The translations under genes were made by a program, and so were the position numbers. A stretch of DNA of 64,000 nt. Origin: Saprospiraceae bacterium (GTDB lineage: Bacteria; Bacteroidota; Bacteroidia; Chitinophagales; Saprospiraceae). Below are positions 15,744-24,924 of the stretch, piece by piece; position 1 is the stretch's first letter; each line of letters starts with the position of its first letter. The notes below the pieces were generated by a model. It had not been told where the DNA came from. It worked only from the letters and a program-made list of their open reading frames with translations, and did no database searches. The stretch is taken from positions 124,001 through 188,000 of the forward strand of contig JADJJU010000001.1 in NCBI GenBank assembly GCA_016706365.1. Direction: 5' to 3'.

Positions 15744-16225
15744 CAGCTAAGGACCACAAAGAACCGGCTGTATTCTTTGCTTTGAAGCAACTCAGAATGA
15801 GCCTTGAGTCGTTACACATTGAGGCAAGGGATGCTACTATTTCCGGGGATTTGTCCATAGTGGGGTGATGTCTTTCTGCGCCTTTGGCTGGAAAGGTGAT
15901 GTCTTTTCATGGAGCAAGCCATGAAAAGGTGATGTCTCCGAAATAAATTGGCTGCTTAGCATCTCAATTTATTTCGGAGGTGATGGCTGACTCGAAAAAC
16001 AACAAGGCAACTTCTTCCCGGCTGTTCCTTTGAAGCTCGCGGCTTGAGCTTGAGGCTTGTAGCTTGTGGCTTCTTCACGGCTGTTCAATTGGATGTTTCA
16101 TTCAACAATTCAGCATTTCGACAATTCGACAATTGGCTGTTCCAATAAACCACCTATCTCCTCTTTTGTTAGTACCTTCGAAAGAAATAAGCAACACCCG
16201 CTTCGTACCTCACAAAACGACCATT
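15744..16225. repeat. Gene-free repeat region with GGTGATGTCT modules
   Basis: About 480 bases without a gene. The 10-mer GGTGATGTCT occurs at 15864, 15895 and 15928, and GGTGATGGCT at 15979. Each copy is followed or preceded by a hairpin: TTTTCATGG-CCATGAAAA near 15903-15927, and a 15-bp perfect stem (CTCCGAAATAAATTG at 15936-15950 with CAATTTATTTCGGAG at 15965-15979). The second half (15990-16150) is made of GGCTGTT, GCTTG and AATTCGACAA words like those at 277-916. Confidence 0.7.
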
Positions 16226-17649
16226 ATGAAAACCTGGATTATCTTTTCCTGCAGTACTTTTATTTATATAATTTTTGGACTCAGCCCCTGTTCCCCTCCT
16301 AAGGAAACAGCTGAATTACCGGATGTAGTTTCTCAGCATCCTGCCGCAGCTAATTATGCCCTTTATTGTGCCGGATGTCATGGACGTAATCTGGAAAAAT
16401 TTGCAGATAAAGCATGGATGAGTGATAATAGTAAGGATGCAATAATAAAAAGTATCAAGTTTGGATTGTCAGTTGATGGTATGCCTGCCTTTGAAAAAAC
16501 CTTCAGCGATGAAGAGATCAAATCATTAGCAGATTTTGTCCAAAAAGGAATCCCAAAGGACAAATCACAGTTGAAGAAACCCGACACAAAAAATCCGATA
16601 GTCAGTTCTGAAGAGTTCAAATTTGTAGTGGATACAGTAGTATCAGGATTGAAAGTTCCATGGGGATTAGTTTTTCTACCGGGGGGTGATATGCTTATTT
16701 CTGAAAGAGCAGGTACGCTTAACAGATACTCCAATGGCAAACTATCCGCACCTATTGAAGGACTGCCGGCCATTTTAGCACGTGGACAAGGTGGCTTGCT
16801 GGACTTGTGTCTTCATCCAAAATATGCAGAAAATGGATGGATTTATATTTCATATTCTTCCCCGGCGAAGGATGGCAGTGGTGATAGTAATACTGCAATA
16901 ATGCGAGCCAGATTGAAAGGCAATCAGCTGACCGATCAACAGACAATATTTGAAGCATTACCGATGGTCAGTACTCAGCACCATTATGGGAGTAAAATGG
17001 CATTTGACAGGGAAGGTTATTTATACTTCGGTGTGGGGGATCGCGGAGAGCATTTTGAATTCCCTCAGGAACTCAATAATCACAACGGAAAAATCCACCG
17101 GATCAAAGATGATGGAAGTATTCCTGAAGACAATCCATTTGTAAAGACTAAGGGTGCAATGCCTTCCATTTTTAGCTATGGCCACAGGAATCCTCAGGGA
17201 ACAGCTATGCATCCGGAAACCGGTGAAATATGGGAATCAGAACATGGACCAAAAGGGGGAGATGAGCTAAATCTCATCAAACCCGGACTCAATTACGGTT
17301 GGCCAGTCATATCTTATGGTATTAATTACAATGGGACTGTGCTCACAAAACTTACTGAAAAGAAGGTATGGAACAACCTGTTTTCTATTGGAAACCTTCT
17401 ATTGCTCCATGTGGAATGACCTTTGTGACAGGAGACAAATATCCAAAATGGAAAAATAATGTTCTTCTTGGCTCACTTAGTTTTGAATATCTTGAAAGAG
17501 CAGTGCTGAAAGAGTACAAAGTCACGCATCGGGAAAAACTGCTGGAAGATATCGGCCGGGTAAGAAATGTAGTGATGGGTCCGGATGGATATATTTATGT
17601 AGCCATTGAAAATCCGGGGAAAATCCTGCGAATCATGCCACTTGATTGA
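16226..17649 (+). pseudogene. Cytochrome c/PQQ-dependent aldose dehydrogenase, frameshifted
   Basis: A fusion that would be about 474 residues: a lipobox-like N-terminus (IIFGLSPC), a c-type cytochrome domain with CAGCH (Cys48, Cys51, His52) and a distal Met (DGMPAF), then a six-bladed glucose/sorbosone dehydrogenase propeller of the Asd/YliI kind (VPWGLVFLPGGDMLISERAG, RGQGGLLDLCLHP, HHYGSKMAFDREGYLYFGVGDRG, YGHRNPQG, ESEHGPKGGDELN). The reaction would be oxidation of aldose sugars with PQQ and transfer of electrons to the haem. After NYNGTVLTKLTEK the frame ends at 17419; the homologous EGMEQPVFYWKPSIAPCGMTF continues in the next frame to 17649. One extra A in the A4 run at 17358-17361 would restore the family sequence TEKEGMEQP. 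The start is the ATG of MKTWIIF. Confidence 0.87.
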
Positions 17650-17705
17650 AGATACCAATTGTAATTTTGGCCAAATAATCTCCTAACATAATTACTCAAA
17701 TCACA

Positions 17706-19745
17706 TTGAGAATATTTTGCCTCATACAGTTCTTTGGGATAATGATACTTCAATGTGCATCGGCTCAATCTGCGCAGGATTCAATTATTCTAAATGACAC
17801 GTTAATACAAATTGATACTGTCCATATCGGAGCTTATCAAATGAGAGGGTCGGAATTTAAAACGCCTGGCAGTTTATCAACACTCTCCGGAATCGGGCTG
17901 AACCTTTCTGACAATACCAATCTGGCAAATGCTATTAATACTTTACCCGGTGTGAGCATGCAAAGTGGTACATATGCCACCAACCGGATTGTAATAAGAG
18001 GTATGGGAAGCCGCACACCTTTTAATTCAAACAGAATAAGATCTTATCTGAATGACATTCCGCTTACCACAGCTGATGGTGTTTCTACTCCCGAAGAAAT
18101 TGATCTGCAGGGATTAGGGCGAATCGAAATCATCAAAGGTCCGGGCTCAGCATTGTATGGCTCAGGTCTGGGAGGAACGATCAATATTTATACTCCAGGA
18201 GTCAAAGGATCGGAAGGAAATCTGATCAGCCAATACGGCAGCTTTAATACATTCAGAACAAATCTGTATGGAACGATTCAACATAAAAAACTAAATATCT
18301 GGGGCAGCGCAAACCACCTGCAGTCTGACGGTTTCAGGGAAAATAATCATTACCGAAGAACTTCTTTTCTTAGTAGTGCACAATGGACAGAGCGCAAGTG
18401 GGCAGTTAATGCAACTTTACTACTTATGGATGTCAATGCAGGAATTCCAAGTTCCATTGGTAAAACATTATTTGAATCCAATCCTTCGGCTGCAGCACCG
18501 AACTGGCTGGCCATTAAAGGATCAAAACAATATCAAAAAATCATTGCAGGAATTAGTCTCCTCAACAGCTTTTCAGAGAATTGGAGCAATCGTCTTACAG
18601 TGTTTGGCCGATGGAATGATAATTATGAAAATCGCCCGTTTAATAATCTGGATGATCAGTCAAAAAGTGCAGGATTGAGGAATAAACTTAGCTACAATTC
18701 TGATAAGCTGGATGTAGTTCTGGGCGCAGAATGGATATTGGAACAATATGAATGGGAGCTGGACATTAATGACAATCTGATCAATCACAATCTGGAAAAT
18801 CGAAATCAGCTTAACCTATTCGTAATGATGTACTATCGACCTGCAGCAAAATGGAATATTTCCCTTGCTGCAGCGCTCAATAATATTCAATACCAATTGA
18901 AAGATCTGTTTCCGGGAAATGGAGATCAGTCCGGATCCAGAGATTTCCCTTTAATGTTTTCCCCAAGGATAGGTATAAATTACTCTCTTACTGAAAACTG
19001 GGCTTTATACTCTTCCGCAGGACATGGCTTCTCTATGCCCTCACCTGAAGAAACATTATTGCCTGCAGGAGATATTAATCCTGATATCCGGGCAGAGCAG
19101 GGATGGCAATATGAAATAGGAACCCGATATAAATGGCCGGCAATTAATCTGGAGCTGGATATTTCTGTTTACAGGATTGAGTTAAGAAACCTATTGCTGA
19201 CAAAGCGACTTACTGAAGACATTTTCACCGGAATCAATGCAGGAAAATCACGGCATCAGGGACTTGAACTTGCTCTCAGTTCAGAAATATTTTCCTTTCC
19301 TGATTTCCCTGGAAGCCTTAACCTTAATCTGACTTACTCCAATTCTTTCAATCAATTCATTGACTTTACGGACGATGAAAAAGTTTTTGACGGAAATCAT
19401 TTGCCCGGCATTCCAAATCAAACTTTCCAATCCATCCTGCAATGGAAAATGTTTTCATTTTTGGAATTGATAACCCATATTCAATACACCGGTGATCAAT
19501 ACCTGAATGATGCCAATAGTATTCACTACGATGGTTTTTGGACTTCAAATATTAAATTCAATGTGCCTCTGGAGTTTAGTAAAGCTAGATTATTAAATAT
19601 GTATTTTGGAGTAAACAATATTACGAACACCCGCTATGCTTCCATGTTAATTGTCAATGCTATCGCTCCCGGGAATACTGAACCGAGATATTATTATCCC
19701 GGCATGCCAGGGCACTTTTATTTCGGTTTACATTTCCGCTTCTGA
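17706..19745 (+). CDS. TonB-dependent outer-membrane receptor
   Basis: 679 residues. A TTG start gives the only complete signal peptide (MRIFCLIQFFGIMILQCASAQ). A plug domain follows (LPGVSMQSGTYATNRIVIRGMGSRTPF, EEIDLQGLGRIEIIKGPGSALYGSGLGGTINIYTP), then a 22-strand-type barrel rich in alternating aromatic strands, ending in the usual aromatic FYFGLHFRF. No N-terminal carboxypeptidase-like domain or SusD partner is seen, so it is not a SusC-type glycan importer. It lies 57 bases after the PQQ-type dehydrogenase, probably in the same operon, which points to import of PQQ or of a sugar-related ligand. The exbB-exbD-tonB operon at 23.4-26.3 kb would supply energy. Confidence 0.92.
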   Translation: MRIFCLIQFFGIMILQCASAQSAQDSIILNDTLIQIDTVHIGAYQMRGSEFKTPGSLSTLSGIGLNLSDNTNLANAINTLPGVSMQSGTYATNRIVIRGMGSRTPFNSNRIRSYLNDIPLTTADGVSTPEEIDLQGLGRIEIIKGPGSALYGSGLGGTINIYTPGVKGSEGNLISQYGSFNTFRTNLYGTIQHKKLNIWGSANHLQSDGFRENNHYRRTSFLSSAQWTERKWAVNATLLLMDVNAGIPSSIGKTLFESNPSAAAPNWLAIKGSKQYQKIIAGISLLNSFSENWSNRLTVFGRWNDNYENRPFNNLDDQSKSAGLRNKLSYNSDKLDVVLGAEWILEQYEWELDINDNLINHNLENRNQLNLFVMMYYRPAAKWNISLAAALNNIQYQLKDLFPGNGDQSGSRDFPLMFSPRIGINYSLTENWALYSSAGHGFSMPSPEETLLPAGDINPDIRAEQGWQYEIGTRYKWPAINLELDISVYRIELRNLLLTKRLTEDIFTGINAGKSRHQGLELALSSEIFSFPDFPGSLNLNLTYSNSFNQFIDFTDDEKVFDGNHLPGIPNQTFQSILQWKMFSFLELITHIQYTGDQYLNDANSIHYDGFWTSNIKFNVPLEFSKARLLNMYFGVNNITNTRYASMLIVNAIAPGNTEPRYYYPGMPGHFYFGLHFRF

Positions 19746-19783
19746 ATGGTTTTCTTCATTATTTTTGAAAGAAAAAATATAAA

Positions 19784-20251
19784 ATGAACTTACCGCAACA
19801 CCTTGCCAGGCACTTCAGAGAAGCTTATTTCGGAAAGAATTGGACATGGGTCCATCTAAAGGAACATCTAGATACAGTCACATGGCAACAGGCTACATTG
19901 AAGTTTCAATCCCTGAACACAATAGCAGCTCTTGCCAATCATATTAATTACTATGTATTGAGTCAAATTAAAGTTCTGGAGGGAAAACCATTGGATTCAA
20001 AAGATGAATACAGCTGGGACCACCCCCCTATTCATTCCAGGGAAGATTGGGATAATTTCTGCAACCAAATTTACAAAGATGCTGAATATCTGGGCAGCCT
20101 CATTGAAGCACTTCCTGAGGAGCGTCTTTGGGAGATCTTTGTCGATCAGAAATACGGAACCTATATTAGGAACATACAAGGAATGACAGAACATGTTTTT
20201 TACCATTTAGGGCAAATTGTCATTATCAAGAAGCTTTTGATTACAATTTGA
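19784..20251 (+). CDS. DinB/DUF1572-like four-helix protein
   Basis: 155 residues, all-helical, of the DinB/YfiT superfamily (metal-binding bundle proteins acting as thiol transferases in some bacteria). The pattern is a helix with NHINYYVLSQIKVLEG, the PPIHSREDWDNFCNQIYKDAE stretch, and a C-terminal HVFYHLGQIVIIKKLL, in which His of LANHI and His of TEHVFYHLGQ would form the three-His metal site. Substrate unknown. It follows the TonB receptor by 38 bases and may be co-transcribed. Confidence 0.82.
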   Translation: MNLPQHLARHFREAYFGKNWTWVHLKEHLDTVTWQQATLKFQSLNTIAALANHINYYVLSQIKVLEGKPLDSKDEYSWDHPPIHSREDWDNFCNQIYKDAEYLGSLIEALPEERLWEIFVDQKYGTYIRNIQGMTEHVFYHLGQIVIIKKLLITI

Positions 20252-20283
20252 TTTGGCTTTCTTTTAAGACCCGACTTTGGTCT

Positions 20284-20299
20284 TGCTAATTTATTAGCA
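20284..20299. repeat. Mini-palindrome 4 (7-bp arms, TT loop)
   Basis: TGCTAAT-TT-ATTAGCA in a gene-free gap. Same build as the palindromes at 389, 691 and 20351: short perfect arms ending in AAT/ATT around a 2-nt loop. Confidence 0.6.
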
Positions 20300-20350
20300 C
20301 CCATTTGCTTTTTTAAAACCCTGATTCAGCTTTTTACCTGCTGACGGACT

Positions 20351-20368
20351 CTGCCAATAAATTGGCAG
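20351..20368. repeat. Mini-palindrome 5 (8-bp arms, AA loop)
   Basis: CTGCCAAT-AA-ATTGGCAG, preceded by GACGGACT and followed by AACC. It is only 51 bases after palindrome 4; neither is followed by a T-run. Confidence 0.65.
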
Positions 20369-20447
20369 AACCAATTAAGAACTAAATCTAAAACAATCTC
20401 TTTGCTAATTTTATTTAATTTGGAGACCTCATAAAAACCCTTCTGAC

Positions 20448-21332
20448 ATGTCAAACATCCAGCTCATCATAGAAGAACGAGCCACTCAGATTGGAAATTT
20501 CATGGTGGGAAGACTCCTTCCATTCCGCCAAAAAAGAATGGTCGGACCATTCATCTATATCGATCATATGGGCCCTGTTGAAATGAATAAAAGAGAAAAT
20601 TTTGACATCCTACCCCATCCTCATATCGGACTGTCAACATTGACCTTTCTTTTCGAGGGAAGCATCATGCATCGGGATACTTTGGGGAATGAAGTCGAAA
20701 TTAAGCCTGGTGCTGTGAACTGGATGACTGCAGGAAAAGGTATTGTCCACTCAGAGCGAACCCCTGAATACCTGCGGGATTCTGCTAATAAAATGCATGG
20801 ATTACAAATTTGGGTGGCACTGCCTGCACATCTGGAGCAAATGGATCCTGAATTTTTTCATATTTCAAAAGAAGAAATTCCTTCCTGGACTGAAGGAAAT
20901 CTGGAGTTTCAATTAGTTGCAGGAAATGCCTTTGCCCGGAAATCTGCAGTTCCTGTTTATAGCCCCATGTACATGATTGAAATTAAAAGCAAAAGCAGAC
21001 AATCTGTCAATATCGGCAAAGATCTTTATGGGGAATCAGGCCTTTACATTCTGGAAGGATCAGTCGAAAGCGATGGAACTGTCTACGGTTCCAAACAATT
21101 ATTAGTTTCAACAGACAGCTCTTTGTGTGAATTTACTATTCATGAAAATAGTACTATTTATATTTTTGGAGGAGAACCATTTCCAGAGGAGCGCTTCATA
21201 GACTGGAACTTTGTTTCTTCTGATAAGACATTGATTGAAGCTGCAAAACAAAAATGGATAGAAGGAAAATTTGGTAAAATAAAAGGCGAAGAAGAGGATT
21301 ATATACCTTACCCAACATTCAAAAAAAACTAA
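20448..21332 (+). CDS. Pirin family protein
   Basis: 294 residues: a cupin-type N-terminal domain with the pirin metal site (HPHIGLSTLTFLFEGSIMHRDTLG, then GAVNWMTAGKGIVHSE) and a C-terminal cupin domain (GESGLYILEGSVESDG). Bacterial pirins bind Fe or other metals; several act as quercetin 2,3-dioxygenases, others affect central metabolism. The start fits MSNIQLIIEERATQIGNFMVGRLLPFRQKRMVGPFIYIDHMGP, a typical pirin opening. It is four bases before the VOC gene, so the two are probably co-translated. Confidence 0.93.
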   Translation: MSNIQLIIEERATQIGNFMVGRLLPFRQKRMVGPFIYIDHMGPVEMNKRENFDILPHPHIGLSTLTFLFEGSIMHRDTLGNEVEIKPGAVNWMTAGKGIVHSERTPEYLRDSANKMHGLQIWVALPAHLEQMDPEFFHISKEEIPSWTEGNLEFQLVAGNAFARKSAVPVYSPMYMIEIKSKSRQSVNIGKDLYGESGLYILEGSVESDGTVYGSKQLLVSTDSSLCEFTIHENSTIYIFGGEPFPEERFIDWNFVSSDKTLIEAAKQKWIEGKFGKIKGEEEDYIPYPTFKKN

Positions 21333-21335
21333 AAG

Positions 21336-21830
21336 ATGGAGCCATATAAAATCCCCGCCCAGACCCGTATAGGTCATATACATTTAAAGGTAGCAGATCT
21401 TGATCGATCCCTCAGGTTTTATAGAGACCTCCTTGGTTTTGAGGTGACAATGATGTATGGGGATCAGGCTGCTTTTATTTCAGCCGGAGGCTATCATCAT
21501 CATATCGGACTCAATACGTGGTACAGTAAAAATGCTCCTAAAGCTCCTAAACAGAATGTAGGTTTATTTCATACGGCCATTCTCTACCCCGAAAGAAAAG
21601 ATCTGGCTACAATTTTGCAAAGATTAATAGATGAAAATTATCCTTTAACCGGTGCCAGCGATCATGGTGTATCAGAAGCATTATATCTGGATGATCCGGA
21701 TGGAAATGGCGTCGAATTGTATTGGGATAAAGCACATGATCAATGGCCGACACTTGAGGACGGCACATTGAACATGTATACTAAAGCTTTGGATCTAAAT
21801 AATCTTCTTCAGGAAATCAATCAGGGTTGA
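21336..21830 (+). CDS. VOC-family (extradiol-type) metalloprotein
   Basis: 164 residues with two paired beta-alpha-beta-beta-beta modules. The metal triad expected for extradiol-type members is present: His in IGHIHLKVADLDRSLRFYRDLLG, His in NVGLFHTAILYP, and Glu in DPDGNGVELYWDK. It resembles catechol-2,3-dioxygenase-like CatE/YfiE proteins. It starts 4 bases after the pirin stop, and pirins with quercetinase activity also act on aromatic rings, so an aromatic or quinone-related role is possible. The 3' end overlaps the opposite-strand protease gene by 10 bp. Confidence 0.86.
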   Translation: MEPYKIPAQTRIGHIHLKVADLDRSLRFYRDLLGFEVTMMYGDQAAFISAGGYHHHIGLNTWYSKNAPKAPKQNVGLFHTAILYPERKDLATILQRLIDENYPLTGASDHGVSEALYLDDPDGNGVELYWDKAHDQWPTLEDGTLNMYTKALDLNNLLQEINQG

Positions 21831-22402
21831 GTTCTGGCCCGATTCCATCCCATTGCAATGGCTTTCATTCGCGTGCCTTTATCAGGGTGTGTATGTGTAG
21901 GACTATTAGCGCCACTGATAGCAATAGCCAGCATTGCTTCTTCTCTGCTTGCTCCCAGCTTACCGAGAACAAATCCTGAAAACTCATCGGCCTCCAGTTC
22001 ACATTCGTGCAAAGTTTTTTTGCTGCCAATAGTATGTCCGTTCAGGTGATGCCCTATTTCATGCGCCAGTATACTGTATGTTGTCCACTTTGTACCTGCC
22101 TTTTTGTAGACTGCCTGCATAAACTGAGGATTGAAAAGCACGTATCGCTGTGAACCATAAATCATTGCTGCTGCATTATTGATATTCGCAACCTTTACAT
22201 TGAAGTTCCCGCTCAATCCCACCACATTCAGTATTTCATTGATTCTGTCATCTGCTCCGTTTGGAGCCTCACTCAGTGTAATTGTTTTCATATTACTCCT
22301 CCCTGCATATTCACACAAAATTTCTTGTGCAGACAGAGCAACAGAAAATAGCCCCGCAAAGAACAGGACAAGGTTCATTCGAAATATAATTTGTTTTAGC
22401 AT
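21821..22402 (-). CDS. Exported M48-like metalloprotease
   Basis: 193 residues with a signal peptide (MLKQIIFRMNLVLFFAGLFSVALSAQ). The zinc site HEIGHH at about 114-119 and the third ligand in HECELEADEFSG (Glu135) follow the M48 pattern of HExxH plus E..AD, and the motif SILAHEIGHHLNGH is intact. The protein is small for the family and lacks membrane helices beyond the signal. It would cleave proteins or peptides in the periplasm, perhaps in envelope quality control. It is read opposite to the VOC gene; tails overlap by 10 bp. Confidence 0.85.
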   Translation of the reverse strand: MLKQIIFRMNLVLFFAGLFSVALSAQEILCEYAGRSNMKTITLSEAPNGADDRINEILNVVGLSGNFNVKVANINNAAAMIYGSQRYVLFNPQFMQAVYKKAGTKWTTYSILAHEIGHHLNGHTIGSKKTLHECELEADEFSGFVLGKLGASREEAMLAIAISGANSPTHTHPDKGTRMKAIAMGWNRARTQP

Positions 22403-22577
22403 TTGCTGAGAACGAGGCCGATTTCAATTTTATTACTTCCGGGTTGTTAAGTGCAACTTAAAAGATATTCGGATATCATAATTGTAAGTTCATATTAACT
22501 TGAATTCTTCCGATTTTTAGTGAATGCATAAATTGAAGTTTAGAAGTATTTGTATGTTTATTTTTCATTAAGGTAAA

Positions 22578-23327
22578 ATGGAAGAAAAAACATTTAGGAT
22601 CACGGACCACTTTGGTGCTAATCTGGCAATACTTCTTGCAAATAAAATTATAGAGATCTTTCCGGAATTTAAAGCAAGGTCATTCATTTCCGAAGTAGAA
22701 TATTATTGCACTGATTTGACCTTAACTCAAAGAGTTGAGCTGATTGCAGATCAATTGAAGGAATTTTTGCCCTCGGATTATGCCCGGGCTATCCAAATCC
22801 TGACAAAAATAATGGGTCCTGAAAATCCAGGAGAAACAGGCATGTTTACACATTATTACTGGTTGATGCCTGTTGGAAAATTTATAGAAAAATATGGGCT
22901 GGAACATTTTGATATCTCCATGCAAGCCATTGATCAGCATACGAGGAGAAACACAGGAGAATATGCTATTAGGCCCTTCGTAAGAATGTATCCTAAACAA
23001 GTTTTAATGCAAATGAAAATTTGGGCTCAGTCAGAAAACTTTCACCTTAGAAGATTGGCTTCTGAGGGTTTGAGACCCAAGCTTCCCTGGGCTGCCAGGT
23101 TGGATCTCTTCATAGATGATCCTGCTCCGGTCTTTGAAATCCTTGAACACTTAAAAGAGGATCCTGTCAAATTTGTTAAAAAATCTGTGGCTAATCACCT
23201 GACTGATTATATTAAAGTCAATCCTCAAGCTGCCTTCAGTCTACTTGACTCATGGAATGATACAAATAATATTCATACGCAATGGATTATAAAACATGCC
23301 ACAAGAAAAATTACAAAAGTTAAATAG
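22578..23327 (+). CDS. DNA alkylation repair protein (AlkD/HEAT-repeat type)
   Basis: 249 residues of helical HEAT-like repeats. The sequence corresponds to the AlkC/AlkD group of DNA glycosylases that remove N3/N7-alkylated bases without flipping them; EYAIRPFVRMYPKQVLMQMKIWAQSENFHLRRLASEGLRPKLPWAARL is the most typical segment (xRRLAxEGxRPxLPW), and the C-terminal repeat FVKKSVANHLTDYIKVNPQ is the next one. The RR pattern and the Trp are as expected for DNA contact. It stands alone between the protease and the exb operon. Confidence 0.86.
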   Translation: MEEKTFRITDHFGANLAILLANKIIEIFPEFKARSFISEVEYYCTDLTLTQRVELIADQLKEFLPSDYARAIQILTKIMGPENPGETGMFTHYYWLMPVGKFIEKYGLEHFDISMQAIDQHTRRNTGEYAIRPFVRMYPKQVLMQMKIWAQSENFHLRRLASEGLRPKLPWAARLDLFIDDPAPVFEILEHLKEDPVKFVKKSVANHLTDYIKVNPQAAFSLLDSWNDTNNIHTQWIIKHATRKITKVK

Positions 23328-23456
23328 TATTGTATTGCTTCATTTTCAAATATTATTTAACTTAACATCTTGATCTTATAGCTTTTTAAGCGCTGTACGC
23401 TTCAAATAGATTCTTCAACTGCGGGGTCGGTTGAATATCATCAGCCCATATGATTT

Positions 23457-24320
23457 ATGTCATCAAAAATTACCCCCAGGACACAGGTATCTTTCATCCA
23501 AAATAATACAACTTATACCATGCTAAAAAACATTCGATTCAATATGGCGCTGGTGGTCATTCCGGTAGCTATAGTATTGGCATACTTCATCTATCACAAA
23601 GTTTTTGGCAATCCCAGTAACTTTGAGGATGGATTGGCAAGGAACGAACCTCTCAATGGTAATTGGTTAGGTATAATCTACACAGGTGGGCCACTCGTTA
23701 TTTTGTTAATTACTTTTCAGCTAATAATGGTTGCTTATGTTGTGGAGCGTTTCATTGCCATTAGGTACAGTGCAGGAAGAGGGAATTTATCCGAATTTAT
23801 CATAAAAATCAAGCACGGATTGGTAAATAATGATATCGAAGGCATGATCAAAGCGTGCGATAAACAAAAAGGTGCGGTGGCTAACGTTGTCAAAACGGGA
23901 TTAACCACCTATCTACGACACAAAAAATCAGAAACAGCCGATCAAAAAGATATCTACCTTATACAAAAAGAACTGGAAGAAGCTACTCAACTTGAGATCC
24001 CTTTGCTGAATATGAATATGTTCATTCTTTCCACCATTGCTCAAATTGCTACTCTGATTGGACTTTTGGGTACGGTAACCGGTATGATTCAGGCATTTGC
24101 AGCGCTTTCAAAATTAGGAGAGCCGGATGCAGTTGGATTGGCGGGTGGTATTTCTGAAGCCCTGGTGACAACAGCGTTGGGCATCAGTATTGCTGCAGTG
24201 ACGATTGTTTGCTACAATTATTTTGTTAATAAGATCGAGCGCATTGTATATGCAATTGACGAGGCGACCTTCAGCATTGTACATAGCTTGAAGATTAAAT
24301 TTTTTGACATAAATGAGTAG
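23457..24320 (+). CDS. exbB: MotA/TolQ/ExbB proton-channel family protein
   Basis: 287 residues with three membrane helices: about 28-46 (NMALVVIPVAIVLAYFIYH), about 76-96 (GPLVILLITFQLIMVAYVVERF), and a long pair near 185-265 (IPLLNMNMFILSTIAQIATLIGLLGTVTGMIQAFAAL; GISEALVTTALGISIAAVTIVCYNYFV). GLLGTVTGMIxAF and the SEALVTTALGI helix are the ExbB/TolQ signature. It forms the pentameric inner-membrane ring coupling proton flow to TonB. It opens an operon: the next gene overlaps its end by 8 bp. An ATG 63 bases into the gene is an alternative start. Confidence 0.94.
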   Translation: MSSKITPRTQVSFIQNNTTYTMLKNIRFNMALVVIPVAIVLAYFIYHKVFGNPSNFEDGLARNEPLNGNWLGIIYTGGPLVILLITFQLIMVAYVVERFIAIRYSAGRGNLSEFIIKIKHGLVNNDIEGMIKACDKQKGAVANVVKTGLTTYLRHKKSETADQKDIYLIQKELEEATQLEIPLLNMNMFILSTIAQIATLIGLLGTVTGMIQAFAALSKLGEPDAVGLAGGISEALVTTALGISIAAVTIVCYNYFVNKIERIVYAIDEATFSIVHSLKIKFFDINE

Positions 24321-24924
24321 CAATAGAATAAGCAGACATGCCTCTCCCCAATTGGATATGAATCCAATGGTGGACATGGCTTTTTTATTAGTGACATTTT
24401 TCCTGATGGCAAGCACCTTCAAAACTGCGGAGGCTGCGCGTGTAGTCGTACCCCGATCTGTAACAACTTCCAATCTACCCGATGAGCGGTTGATCACAAT
24501 CTCAATTGCAATCGACGGCCGGACTTTCATCGGATTAAGTAGTCCTGAAGCGCGAAAGATGTGGTTGGACCGATATGCAGCCCTGTATGATTTAGACTTT
24601 GATGAAGCTCACAGAAATACCTTTTCTTTGATTCCCGGCTTTGGTGTACCCAGGGAGAGGTTGAAAGAATTACTTAGTATGCCGCCTCATGAACGAAGCA
24701 GGTTCACCCAACCCGGCTTACCTATGGACTCGCTGTCAAATGAATTAGCAGACTGGCTGGTATTGGGCCGCACTGTCGTTCCCAGAGCACGGGTTGCCAT
24801 CAAGGCGGACAGAGGCACACCCTATAAGCATGTGGATCATGTTATACAGACACTCACTGAAAATAACATCCTGAGATTTAATTTAGTCACTGATATAAAA
24901 AGACTGGACGATGATAGAAGATGA
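24313..24924 (+). CDS. exbD: ExbD-family protein with a large insertion
   Basis: 203 residues, longer than the usual about 140. The N-terminal membrane helix DMNPMVDMAFLLVTFFLMASTF carries the essential Asp of ExbD (LDMNPMVD, corresponding to Asp25 of E. coli). After VVVPRSVTTSNLPDERLITISIAIDGRTFIGLS comes an insertion of about 75-80 residues (MWLDRYAALYDLDFDEAHRNTFSLIPGFG to LADWLVLGRT) before the ordinary C-terminal ARVAIKADRGTPYKHVDHVIQTL. It overlaps exbB by 8 bp and the next exbD by 14 bp. It works with ExbB and TonB in the inner membrane. Confidence 0.92.
   Translation: MSSNRISRHASPQLDMNPMVDMAFLLVTFFLMASTFKTAEAARVVVPRSVTTSNLPDERLITISIAIDGRTFIGLSSPEARKMWLDRYAALYDLDFDEAHRNTFSLIPGFGVPRERLKELLSMPPHERSRFTQPGLPMDSLSNELADWLVLGRTVVPRARVAIKADRGTPYKHVDHVIQTLTENNILRFNLVTDIKRLDDDRR

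Noticed and set aside
17358..17361. Programmed frameshift in the PQQ-type dehydrogenase
   Set aside because: A4 is too short for a slippery site and no stimulatory hairpin is seen; a missing base is simpler.
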